Positions 1-9,421 of a stretch of 64,000 bases of DNA are shown one piece after another. Made by a program: the position numbers and the translations under genes. Source of the DNA: Pelobates cultripes (taxonomy: Eukaryota; Chordata; Amphibia; Anura; Pelobatidae); assembly GCA_933207985.1 (NCBI GenBank), contig OW240916.1:317559472-317623471 (forward strand), in the 5' to 3' direction. Under the pieces are notes generated by a model, which made no database searches, was not told the DNA's origin, and saw nothing but the letters and a program-made list of their open reading frames with translations. Each line of letters opens with the position of its first letter. Within the stretch, counting starts at the first letter, position 1.

Positions 1-154
1 GAGGAGCTGAAACGTCGATACTCGGAATAAAAGTGATATTACTTGAGAAAACCGTGAGTGCCGGTTATTTTTTGAATCTACCAATTTTTGCAACCAGAGC
101 ACCAGGTATTTATACATTTTGAAGGTTGGAGTGCAGGAATTACTGTTCTTTTTG

Positions 155-207
<53 letters not shown>

Positions 208-373
208 TTACACATATTAATGTACATTTATAAATGCATAATACACAGAGAAATTTAATTAATATGTACCATATGTAATGAGCAGATATTGGCCCAGTCT
301 TGTTGCTAGGTGCATACTCCAGCACAATAACATATTTAAAGTGAAGAGCACACCCACAGGACTTCAAAATAAG
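1..373 (+). repeat. Penelope-like element end plus flank, copy 1 of a direct repeat
   Basis: Bases 1-160 match 3566-3720 almost base for base, and 203-373 match 3775-3945, with a (TA)n tract between the two blocks in both copies. The window opens inside the second half of a hammerhead-ribozyme motif (stem II 3' strand, then GAAAC and GUC) that is complete at 3541-3597. Because the (TA)n and the following 170 bp are shared, the repeat includes what looks like flanking DNA and not only the element end. It is therefore either a local duplication or two copies of one composite repeat. Confidence 0.8.
161..204. repeat. (TA)n microsatellite
   Basis: Uninterrupted TA dinucleotides at the 3' edge of the PLE end. 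The equivalent tract in copy 2 is at 3721-3775 and carries CTA and GATA interruptions. Open frames crossing these tracts (Tyr-Ile repeats) are artefacts. Confidence 0.95.
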
Positions 374-1240
374 ATTAGATTAGAAGCGGCTGAAAAGCAT
401 TTCTCACACTCAGAACAAAAATATATTTTTTTAACATTCTCTCCACTTTGAACGAAATGACGTTTGGGAAGAGATTAACATAATTAAACACAGGCAGTAA
501 AAATACAGTTTTAGCCATACCCTGTAACTTTAAAACTACACATCCCATCTTCATAATTACATATTTGGAATCAGCACACTTAAAACATAAACATAACCAA
601 AAATCAGCCAAATCCATCCAGGGGTTAAAAAGTTGGCTGGAGGTCCCTTTATGACCGACCGCAAGCACATTTTCCTGCCCAAAACAGTTCCATAGATTTG
701 GGCTGTGAGGTCGGTCTATTTCAGGCTGAAAAAACGACTAAGTCCCATCGCGAATGGGACTTAGTCTCTGCAGCTGAAATAAGGCTGAAAAAAACGGCTG
801 AAAAAAGACTAAGTCCCATCGCCGAATGGGACTTAGTCTCTGCAGCTGAAATAATTTCCCATTTACTGAACCAAGTGGGAAATAGCAAGGCAGGCACAAA
901 GGGTTTGCACCAGGTCTGGGGACACAGGGGACACCGTCTTAAAGGGGCCGTGTCCCCAACAAGTCTGGGGATACGGCCTTAAAGGGGCAGTGTCCCAATC
1001 TTCCTGATGTCCCAAAAAAGGTGTTTAAAGGGCCAGCACCAGTCACATAAAGAGTCCATAAGCCCCAATATGCCCACCGACAGTCTTAAGGGCCATACAC
1101 ACCAAATAAAAGTGCATACATTTTCACAATCTCCCAGGGGCCATAGTCATGCGGGAGGAGGCTGGCAAGTAGGCTTCTCCACAACCCAGGGAAGCAGGGC
1201 AATTTGCCATTTAAAGGACCCGTTACAAATAGCAGTTTGT
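374..1240. repeat. LTR-like repeat, related to 36600-37263
   Basis: No gene seen. Stretches around 590-690 (ending in a block containing CCCAAAACAGTTCCATA) and around 1135-1185 (CCATAGTC...GAGGCTGGCAA) recur in the same order at about 36930-37075 and 37190-37235. The copies are diverged members of one family whose other relatives (22595-23681 and a piece near 39140-39297) have TG...CA ends typical of LTRs. The termini of this copy cannot be fixed by eye, and two identical hairpins lie inside it. Confidence 0.45.
736..838. repeat. Tandem pair of near-perfect 13-bp-stem hairpins
   Basis: GACTAAGTCCCAT and its reverse complement are separated by 5 bases at 736-766 and by 6 bases at 807-838. Each hairpin sits in a ~71 bp unit that ends CTCTGCAGCTGAAATAA. 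The unit is absent from the related repeat near 37 kb, so it is an insertion or expansion specific to this copy. Confidence 0.85.
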
Positions 1241-1243
1241 AAC

Positions 1244-1436
1244 AAGGTGTCAATCCATATCTGCCAAGTGACCCGATGTAGGGGGAACAGTCCCTATTCT
1301 GCTCTGTGTCAGTGTGTATCAGGGATCCTTAGGACAGGTGTCAATCATATCTGCCAAGTGACCCTATGTAGGGGGACCAGTCTCTATTCTGCTCTGTGTC
1401 CGTGTGCATCAGGGGCTCTGAGGACAGGTGTCAATC
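1244..1436. repeat. Tandem duplication of a ~95 bp unit
   Basis: Two copies run from GGTGTCAATC(C)ATATCTGCCAAGTGACC to the next GGTGTCAATC, differing at scattered positions. Degenerate fragments of the same start continue to about 1490. No coding potential is convincing. Confidence 0.8.
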
Positions 1437-1689
1437 CATGTATGTCAAGGTGTCAATATGTCATATGTCAGGTGTCAATCCATATTGTGATTGTGATTTA
1501 GGAATGTTAGGTGATTTCTGCCCTTTATGGATTAAAGGCTCCAGACTCTGTAACTGTGTAATTTTCCATGGGAGTTTTTGCCATGGATCCCCCCTCAATG
1601 CCACAGTCAGGTGTTAGTCCCCTTGAAACAACTTTTCCATCCCTATTGTGGCCAGAAAGAGTCCCTGTGTGTTTTAAAATTAGCCTCCC

Positions 1690-1795
1690 CATTGAAGTCA
1701 ATGGCGTTTCGGGCGGTTCGCCGGTTCGCGAACATTTGCGGAAGTTCGCGTTCGCCGTTCGCGAACCGAAAATTTCGGGTTCGCGACATCACTAC
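1690..1795. repeat. CpG-rich palindromic repeat end (TTCGCGAAC motifs)
   Basis: A short CpG-rich island in AT-rich DNA, with repeated GTTCGCGAAC-type palindromes and the string TTCGGGTTCGCGACATCAC. It abuts the PLE coding remnant at about 1800 and looks like the end of another mobile element whose other end is not visible. Confidence 0.4.
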
Positions 1796-1799
1796 TCTT

Positions 1800-2622
1800 T
1801 AAGTCAACAATGTAATATCCAATTGGAAACTATGTGTAAGAAATTCCTTACCAGATGATATCCACGGAAAGTATTGGAAATGGCCCTTAAGAGAGCAAAA
1901 ACAACTTATTCATCATCTGAGGCACCAAGGGATAGAGTAACAAATACTAGACTCATTTTTCCAATGCAGTTTAATACTGCAAGCACAGAGATTACTTCAT
2001 CTATCCGGAATAATTGGAATACTCTGGCAAGGGATCCTACTCTTCCAGAGAACTTTCGTCAAAAACCCCTGTTCTGTTATAGACGGAACAGGAATTTGAG
2101 AGACATGCTGGTCAAGACGGATCCCCAACATTGTTATGGAACAGCCAAGGGCAATGTTAGGAATGTGTAGGGTGTGTAAGGTGTTTGGGATGTGTCACGT
2201 GTGGACATATAATCCCTTCTAAAACCTTTAATCACCCACACACGGGCAAGATATATAGAATTCGATATCAAATTCATTGTAGGAGTGACTTCGTGATTTA
2301 CAAATTAACCTGCCCCTGTGGTTTGAATTACATTGGTAAAACAGAGACAGCCCTCTGTGAGAGAATTAGTGGCCACAGGTCAAGTATCCGCCTGGCCTAT
2401 CGTGATGGCCAGTCGGATAAGCCTGTGGCCCGACATTTTCTGGAGTTGAAACATCAGCTGTCATCCTTAAGATGCATTGCGATTGATCACATCCTGACAC
2501 CAATGCGAGGGGGTGATCGTGCGAGACTCCTCCTGCAGAGAGAGACTTACTGGATCATACAACTTGATACCCTTTCACCCAGGGGTTTAAATGAAAAATG
2601 TTCCTTTTCAGCCTTTATATGA
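1800..2622 (+). pseudogene. Penelope-like element, 3' coding part: linker and GIY-YIG endonuclease
   Basis: PLEs encode a reverse transcriptase fused to a C-terminal GIY-YIG nuclease. Here only the region after the RT core survives. A first frame (about 1805-2170) holds the basic linker. After a frame change the second frame (2185-2622) has paired cysteines (CVTCG), then a core reading VIYKLTCPCGLNYIGKT (GIY and YIG-like elements), the ERISGH block with the conserved arginine, and a C-terminal LN...CSFSAFI end typical of vertebrate PLEs. A stop at 2168-2170 and the frame change near 2170-2190 make it non-functional. The RT palm is missing, so the copy is 5'-truncated at about 1800. Confidence 0.85.
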
Positions 2623-3540
2623 TATATGGTTCAGATCTATAATAATGGGGTGCTTATTCCAAAAAATATACATTTTAGTCTTTGTGAATTTTAAATGTAT
2701 GATACTGTTTTTTAATATACTATTTATGTAATAATTTTTTTGAATACTTATGACTCATGAGACGACTTTGTAAGGGATTATATTTGAATATGTAACTCTT
2801 TAGTAAAATCTGCGGATCTTCTATGTATAGTTAGATAGGTGTAAATATGCACTTTTAATATATTCTTTCACTTCCTGCACTTTAAATTCTTTATATTTTT
2901 AGAAGAATTAGAACTAGAAGAGGTCATACAGCACTTCTCAATATTCATTAACTCTTATACATAATAGCACTGGTCACAGCATGATTAAGATGTGAACACT
3001 GCCACTTTAAATGTATGCACTGAAACAAAGTGTTCACTTAATAAATATATCAATTCCTCTTGTCACTTTTTCTAGGCTTGTTTACACATTTTTTCATACA
3101 TTTTATATTACTTATACATATCAATAGTGCACTCAGTCCCTAAGTAGTGCTTTGGTTTTGAATTATATTTAATCATGTTACATGTCTTCTCATGGTGTCC
3201 CCTGTTGGATCCCCCCCTCTCTTGCCGCTTGGGCTGCTGCCCGGTTGCCATGGTGACGCGATATTTTTTGGAGGATTTTTTGTTTTTTGGTTTGCAGTGG
3301 CGCCCGTAGAAATGGGAGGTTCTTAGGAGACAGGCTAGTCTCCAGCTACCCAGAAACGAGGCTTTCTGCACCAATTAAAATTGTTTCTTTCTCCGCTCAC
3401 GTGACAGGCACCCGGAAGTAAATTCACTTCCGCATTGGCGACCGGTGCGAGTCTGGCGGCGGGAAAGAGTGAGGACCACCTGTGCTGTAAGTACACTTAT
3501 TATTTGTTTCCTATATAAGCTTTGTTCATTTTGTATTTGC
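2623..3540 (+). other. PLE 3' noncoding region and next pseudo-LTR
   Basis: No supported gene. The first ~450 bp after the endonuclease stop are AT-rich. From about 3380 the sequence becomes GC-richer (CACGTGA, CCGGAAGT, CTTCCGC), a promoter-like composition that leads directly into the ribozyme at 3541. This order, ORF then a promoter-like pseudo-LTR then ribozyme, is the known layout of tandemly arranged PLEs. The assignment is by context. Confidence 0.5.
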
Positions 3541-3597
3541 TTTATGTCCTGATGAAAGCTCTTTTGAGGAGCTGAAACGTCGATACTCGGAATAAAA
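3541..3597 (+). ncRNA. Type I hammerhead ribozyme of a Penelope-like element
   Basis: All core elements are present in order: CTGATGA (3549-3555), stem II AGCTC/GAGCT (3557-3561 with 3569-3573, fully complementary, 7-nt loop), GAAA (3574-3577), a C-G closing contact in place of helix III, and GTC (3579-3581), with predicted cleavage after 3581. Stem I can form from GTC (3546-3548) with GAT (3582-3584) and TTTAT (3541-3545) with ATAAA (3592-3596), leaving an asymmetric internal loop that could make the usual loop-loop contact. Minimal hammerheads with little or no helix III are known in PLEs. Activity, possibly only as a dimer, is inferred. Confidence 0.8.
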
Positions 3598-3945
3598 GTG
3601 ATATTACTTGAGAAAACCGTGAGTGCCGGTTATTTTTTGAATCTACCAATTTTTGCAACCAGAGCACCAGGTATTTATACATTTTGAAGGTTGGAGTGCA
3701 GGAATTACTGTTCTTTTTGTTATATATATATATCTATATATATATATATATATATATATAGATATATATATATATTATATTTACACATATTAATGTACAT
3801 TTATAAATGCATAATACACAGAGAAATTTAATTAATATGTACCATATGTAATGAGCAGATATTGGCCCAGTCTTGTTGCTAGGTGCATACTCCAGCACAA
3901 TAACATATTTAAAGTGAAGAGCACACCCACAGGACTTCAAAATAA
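3566..3945 (+). repeat. Penelope-like element end plus flank, copy 2
   Basis: Second copy of the segment at 1-373, overlapping the 3' half of the ribozyme. The two copies stop matching after TTCAAAATAA: copy 1 continues GATTAGATTAG, copy 2 continues ATTTTTTTTACAG. The (TA)n tract here (3721-3775) is longer and interrupted. Confidence 0.85.
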
Positions 3946-4400
3946 ATTTTTTTTACAGTTGTGCCCTACATACATTCACCATTTCATTCCCATTAACAAG
4001 CTTTCCTTAATATGTCAAGGTAGTTGGACTGAAACATTGATTACATGCAAAGGCACGTCTGCTTAAAATAAATCTGCACTTTTGTTTATCTTGAAGCCTA
4101 TGAGTGCGCTTTTTACGTTGAAGTACTTTTTAATTTTAAGTTATCTGTTCTAACTCTGTATCTGCACACTATGCTGGCGAGATGCATTATGGGGCTGGTA
4201 AATATTTTTTTTCCTGGGCTGCTTTTTGAATTCCTGTTGGTAATTATAAGGCATTTGATTTGATTAAGCTAGTTACCTGCTATTGATTGCTGGTTAATTA
4301 TTTATTGTTTGCAAATAAGCAGAGGCCTACCCAGGTGTTAAACATTCCTAGTGGGTGGTGATTTTAGGAGTTATATAAGGCTTGGTGTCATTAGCTTGTC
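3946..4400 (+). other. Second PLE-type tail, then unassigned spacer
   Basis: The stretch GGACTGAAACATTGATT...TTAAAATAAATCTGCAC...GAAGCCTATGAGTGCGC (about 4022-4110) has the same order of motifs as the PLE end at 3571-3630 (GAAAC, then AATAAA, then GTGAGTGCCGG), so it is probably a diverged PLE end. 4130-4400 is AT-rich with no recognisable feature and may include the 5' part of the CR1 that follows. Confidence 0.35.
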
Positions 4401-4423
4401 TAATATAGCTTGGTGCTACTTCT

Positions 4424-4582
4424 AAGTGCTGTTTCTAAGTGTGTAGTTGGAGATATTCTGGAGAGTGATGTTTCTAAGTGTGTAGTTGGAGATATTCTGG
4501 AGAGTGCTGTTTCTAAGTGTGTAGTTGGAGATATTCTGGAGAGTGCTGTTTCTAAGTGTGTAGCTGGAGATATTCTGGAGAT
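4424..4582 (+). repeat. 39-bp minisatellite, about 4 units, upstream of CR1 ORF1
   Basis: Units of TTTCTAAGTGTGTAGTTGGAGATATTCTGGAGAGTG(C/A)TG repeat four times with few changes. The 39-bp period keeps one frame open (13-residue repeat), so the short open frame there is probably not a real protein. The position fits a 5' UTR repeat of the LINE. Confidence 0.85.
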
Positions 4583-4663
4583 AAACTGGAGGTAATCTGA
4601 GGTATTCAGGAGGATAAATACAAAGTTAAGATTTGTTAGATTTAAATTATTCTCCTCATTGGA

Positions 4664-5632
4664 ATGGCAGACTTAGTTCAGTGTAATAGTTGCTATGCAT
4701 TTGTTTCACATTCCACTTTTTGGAGGTTTGGTTCTTGTCTAATCTGTAGACAGTTCTCTATCTTGCGGCAGGAGATAGTATTTTTGAAGTCTGAGATTTG
4801 TAAATTATCTGGTGAACAAACTCAGACTGGAACTGCTGCAAAGCCATTGCCGCAGAGACATACTAGGAAAGGCAGATGGATTACTGTAGGATCTGGTAGA
4901 CTTAGAGTTGTGGATAAAAGACATTTTGCAAAGTCTGTTGCTCTTCATAATTCATTTTCTGCACTTTCAAAGTATAATGGTGTTGTGGAGAGAGGCACTG
5001 AGGCTAGTGGTGTTGTGGAGAGAGGCACTGAGGCTAGTGGTGTTGTGGAGAGAGGCACTGAGACTAGTGGTGTTGTGGAGATAGGCACTGAGACTAGTGG
5101 TGTTGTGGAGACCGGCTTGGAGACTATGGTAAGGCCTAATAGAAAACAGTTGTTGGGGGATTCCATCATAAGAGGTGTGGAGATGGACAATGGTGGTCTT
5201 GTGAGGTGTCTTCCCGGAGCTACTGCTCACAGAGACAGGAGACGTATCTGTAATATTGTTAAGCAAGCAAAGCAGGAAGGGGAATTGGATGTACTTGTCG
5301 ATCTAGGGACAAATGACTTGGCTTGCAATGAGGTTTCAGAGGTTAAGGAAGTTTTTAGTGTTTTTGCCAATGATATACGGCAGGTTGTTTCCACACTGTC
5401 ATTCTCTGAAGTTTTGCCTGTGCATAACACTCAGAACGACAGGCGGATGCGTATTAGGGACTTTAATTTGTGGCTTGGTGAATGGTGTCGGAGCAAGGAT
5501 TTGGCTTTATTTTTCATGGTAGCTCTGTTTGAAATGGATATAAGCTGTACAAAAAAGATGGTTTGCATCTTTCTCAAAAGGGAACAAATGTTCCCAGTGA
5601 GCAGTTCAGAGGTTTTGCTAGGATGTATTTAA
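4664..5632 (+). pseudogene. CR1-type LINE ORF1 with SGNH esterase domain, 3' frameshift
   Basis: An ORF of about 320 codons. The N-terminus has two CxxC-like pairs (CNSC, CLIC) and a short possible coiled coil; the middle is an expandable 10-residue repeat (residues about 107-155). The C-terminal half has SGNH-hydrolase block I (LLGDSIIRGV) and block III (GTNDL), as in esterase-bearing ORF1 proteins of CR1 LINEs. The expected C-terminal DG-H block is present in the DNA at about 5557-5580 but in another frame, so a frameshift near 5540 destroys it. It lies directly upstream of the endonuclease ORF, as expected for CR1. Confidence 0.85.
4979..5129 (+). repeat. 30-bp minisatellite inside CR1 ORF1, 5 units
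   Basis: Five units of TGTTGTGGAGAGAGGCACTGAGGCTAGTGG with increasing divergence toward the 3' end. They encode a GVVERGTEAS-like decapeptide array between the N-terminal region and the esterase domain. A length multiple of three keeps ORF1 open. Confidence 0.9.
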
Positions 5633-5699
5633 ACTAGGAGGGGGGGGCAAAAGGGTGATAAAACATTAATCCAATTGTCCCCCAAAACAAGGACAGAAG

Positions 5700-6410
5700 G
5701 TGCCTGTAGCAAGTGTGTTAAAAAATGATAAGCTTAGAGTCATGTCTACAAATGCTCGCAGTTTAGGGAATAAGATCCATGAACTTGTGGCAATAATGGC
5801 AACTGATAGTGTAGATTTAGTCGCTGTTACGGAGACATGGTACAATGAGAAAAATGACTGGGACATAGCAATACCAGGGTACTCTTTATATAGGAAAGAT
5901 AGGGAAGGCAAGAAAGGGGGAGGGGTGGCCTTGTATGTGAAGGATAGCATAAAATCTAGCCTAATAAAAGTTAGTGAGGCAAACATAGAGTCCGTTTGGG
6001 CTACGTTAGAATTTGGTAATCCCACAGTAACTCGTGTAGGTGTGATTTATAGGCCCCCAGGACAAATTGAAGAGTTAGATAATCTACTAGTTGAGGAAAT
6101 AACTAAAATGACAATGAAGGGGGAAGTTATCATCATGGGTGACTTTAATCTTCCTGATTTAAATTGGAAAACAAAATTAGCCACTTGTGCCAGGAGCACA
6201 CATATTCTAAACTCCCTACTAGGATTGTCTCTAAAACAAGTTGTTGAGGAGCCAACTCGAAAAGAGGCCATACTAGATTTAGTGTTAACAAATCGAGATT
6301 TGGTATCAGATATTACTGTAGGTGAAAGTTTAGGATCCAGTGATCATCAGTCAGTGTGGTTTAATATAAGAACAGTGACTGAGTCACACCACACAAAACA
6401 AAAGTTTTAG
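5700..6410 (+). pseudogene. CR1-type LINE ORF2, apurinic endonuclease domain
   Basis: Encodes the AP-endonuclease-like N-terminal domain of a LINE ORF2. Visible motifs in order: STNARSLGNK, VTETWYN, GGGVALYV, YRPPG, GDFNLPDLNW and the catalytic SDHQSVWF near the end. The frame ends at 6408-6410, just before the linker to the reverse transcriptase. It starts about 60 bp after the ORF1 remains. A related endonuclease piece occurs in reverse orientation at 49690-49900. Confidence 0.9.
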
Positions 6411-8100
6411 ACTTTAGAAAAACAGACTTTTCTAAAATTAGAATATGTGTAGAGGAGTCATTATCAGACTGGAGAAATTTAAATGGAGTCCAAGAGAAAT
6501 GGGATTATTTAAAAGTTGCACTATTGAAGGCAACAGAAAATTGCATTAGGCTTGTCAGTAAAAGCAAAAAATTCAAGAAACCACTGTGGTACTCCGCAGA
6601 TGTGGCCAAAATAGTTAAAAACTAAAAGTTAGCATTTAGAAATTATAAAAAACCCAGAGTGAGGAAGACAAAATGATCTATAAGATTAGGCAGAAAGAGG
6701 CTAAGCAAGTTATAAGAGCTTCCAAGTCACACACAGAAGAGAAAATAGCACAGTCAGTAAAAAAGGGGGATAAAACATTTTTAGATACATAAATGAGAAA
6801 AGAAAAGTAAAACAAGGATTAGTTAGATTAAAAACAAAAGAAGGAAGGTATGTAGAAGAGGATAAAGGTCTAGCTGACTGCCTCAATGAATATTTTTATT
6901 CTGTATTTACAGATGAAAATGAAGGAAAGGGACCTCAGTTGAGAAAATGGATAAATGAGTCATTTATTACACGTGAGTTTACAGAGGAAGAGGTTCTATT
7001 TCAACTGTCAAAAGTAAAGACAAATAAGTCAATGGGACCTGATGGAATACACCCAAAGCTATTAAAAAGAGCTTAGTGGTGTACTAGCAAAACCATTAAC
7101 AGATTTATTTAACCAATCATTGTTAACAGGAGTAGTCCCAGAAGATTGGAAGTTAGCGAATGTTGTGCCCATTTACAAGAAAGGTAATAGGGAGGAGTCG
7201 GGCAACTATAGGCCAGTAAGCCTTACTTCAGTAGTGGGAAAGTGATGGAAACCATGTTAAAGGATAGGATTGATGAACATCTAAAAACATATGGATTTCA
7301 AGATCAGAGACAACATGGGTTTACTTCAGGGAGATCATGCCAAACTAATCTTATTGATTTTTTTGATTGGGTAACTAAAATTATAGATCAGGGTAGTGCA
7401 GTAGACATTGCTTACCTAGATTTCAGTAAGGCTTTTGACACTGTTGCACATAGAAGGCTTATCAATAAACTGCAATCTTTAAGTTTGGATTCAAATATTG
7501 TTGAATGGGTAAGGCAGTAGCTGAGTGACAGGCAACAGAGGGTTGTAGTTAATGGAATATATTCGAAGCTTGGACTTGTCACCAGTGGGGTACCTCAGGG
7601 ATCTGTACTTGGACCCATTCTCTTTAATATTTTTAGTAGTGATATTGCAGAAGGTCTTGATGGTAAGGTATGTCTTTTTGCTGATGATACTAAGATATGT
7701 AACAGGGTTGATGTTCCAGGAGGGATAAGCCAAATGGCAAATGAGCTAGGTAAACTAGAAAAATGGTCAGAATTGTGGCAACTGACATTTAATGTGGATA
7801 AGTGCAAGATAATGCATCTTGGATGTAAAAACCAAGGGCAGAGTTCAGAATATTTGATAGAGTCCTAACCTCAACATATGAGGAAAGGGATTTAGGGGTG
7901 ATTATTTCTGATGACTTAAAGGTAGGCAGACAATGTAATAGAGCAGCAGGAAATACTAGCAGAATGCTTGGTTGTATAGGGAGAGGTATTAGCAGTAGAA
8001 AGAGGGAAGTGCTCATGCCATTGTACAGAACACTGGTGAGACCCCACTTGGAGTATTGTACACAGTACTGGAGACCGTATCTTCAGAAGGATATTGATAC
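6411..8100 (+). pseudogene. CR1-type LINE ORF2, reverse transcriptase, broken and 3'-truncated
   Basis: The RT domain can be followed across several frames: MGPDGIHPKLLK (about 7033-7068), YRPVSLTS (7209-7232), the first catalytic Asp block AYLDFSKAFDTVAHRR (7408-7458), GVPQGSVLGPILFN (7588-7629) and the catalytic FADDTKI box (7677-7699). Stops or frame changes lie at about 6408, 6624, 7075, 7230 and 7518. Homology ends abruptly at GATATTGATAC (about 8100), inside the coding region. LINE insertions normally lose their 5' end, so loss of the 3' end points to a later rearrangement with the DIRS element that follows. Confidence 0.85.
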
Positions 8101-8790
8101 ACATAAATTTACACAGACTGAATCGATACTTGCATATCCCCAGATTCAAGATGGAGTCCCTTCAATCTATAGTGAAGGCTGTCTTTCCCAATCAATGGAT
8201 TTTATCAATAGACTTGTTGGATGCCTATTTCCACATCCCTATAGCCCTGGCGCATCAGAAATACCTGAGGTTCGCAGTAGGGGAGGCTCATTTCCAATTC
8301 AGGGCCTTGCCTTTTGGTCTCAGCACGGCTCCAAGGACTTTCACGAAAGTGCTTGTTCTCATCACGGAACTGAGAAAACAGAGCATATCCATCTTCCATT
8401 ACCTGGATGACATCCTGATTGTGGCGGACAACAAGGATACTTTGTCCTCCCATGCAACAGTTTGCCTTCAGTTCCTACAACGTCACGGTTGGAAGATCAA
8501 TGTCAACAAGAGCCATCTCTGCCCGAGTCAGTCCATGACATACCTGGGTGCTCTGTTCGACACTTCCACAGGGACGGTTCAACTCTCCCCAGAGAGGATC
8601 CTGAGAATACAGAAACAGGTTGTGGAGAGCTTGGCATGCAAGGTGGCTTCAGCAAAGAAGGCGATGAGTCTCCTGGGTTCCATGTCCTCCACGATAGGAC
8701 TGACAAGGTGGGCACAATGGAGAATGAGGAGTTTTCAGGCGAACTTCCTCAACCCATCAAGATTCCGTTGTCAGTTCACAATTCCCTGGT
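8101..8790 (+). pseudogene. DIRS-type retrotransposon reverse transcriptase (5'-truncated)
   Basis: Encodes the RT palm of a DIRS element: LLDAYFHIPI (first Asp), LRFAVGEAHFQFRALPFGLSTAPRTF and the catalytic YLDDILIVAD box (8398-8427), then a connection region. The start is at the junction with CR1 (about 8101) within RT coding sequence, so the upstream gag and terminal repeat are missing. A frameshift near 8760 moves the reading to the RNase H frame. Confidence 0.9.
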
Positions 8791-9421
8791 TTGGTGGCTG
8801 AACAGTGTCTCCTTAGCCAAGGGCTTCCCTCTGGGAGACGTACTGTGGATAGTAATAACAACGGATGCCAGCCATTGGGGTTGGGGAGCCCATTGTCAAC
8901 GCGACTTTGCGCAGGAGGAGTGGAAGTTCCCTGCGGACAACTTGCCTTCCAATCTCCTGGAACTCTTTGCTGTTCTCGAAGCCCTGAAACACTTTTCTCT
9001 GCTAATTTGTCACTGTTGGGTGAAGATTCGGTCAGACAATGCTGCGGTGGTAGCCTACATCAACCATCAGGGTGGCACCAGGAGCCGCAGGATGATGGTG
9101 TTTATGCATCAGTTGATGTCATGGTCCCAACGACACTTGGCAGGCCTCACAGCAATTCATCTTCCGGGGAAACAAAATCAGATCGCAGATTTCCTCAGCA
9201 GATCCAAAATCGATCCAGGAGAGTGGTCTTTTTCTGACGACGTGTTCCAAATGATAGTGGACAGATGGGTCCTTCCTCAAGTGGACTTGTTTGCGTCAGG
9301 AAAGAACAGGAAGGTGGAGTGTTTCTTCACAAAGGACAACGATCCTCTAGCCATGGGGAGTGACGCCCTTTCCAGCAACTGGCGAGTTCGAGAGTGTGTG
9401 CATTTCCCCCTTTTCCCCTGA
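8760..9421 (+). pseudogene. DIRS-type RNase H domain
   Basis: Continuation of the DIRS polyprotein. TTDASHWGWGAH holds the first catalytic Asp, LLELFAVLEAL the Glu, RSDNAAVVAYIN the second Asp and LPGKQNQIADFLSR the last Asp. It is followed by a VDLFAS block typical of the DIRS connector before the recombinase frame. The reading frame is open from before 8790 to 9421. Confidence 0.9.

Noticed and set aside
140..367. Open frame with Tyr-Ile repeats (also 3734-3940, minus)
   Set aside because: Produced by the (TA)n tract; no codon or domain support.
4410..4595. Short repeat protein with 13-residue units
   Set aside because: A minisatellite with a period divisible by three; fits the 5' UTR of the CR1.
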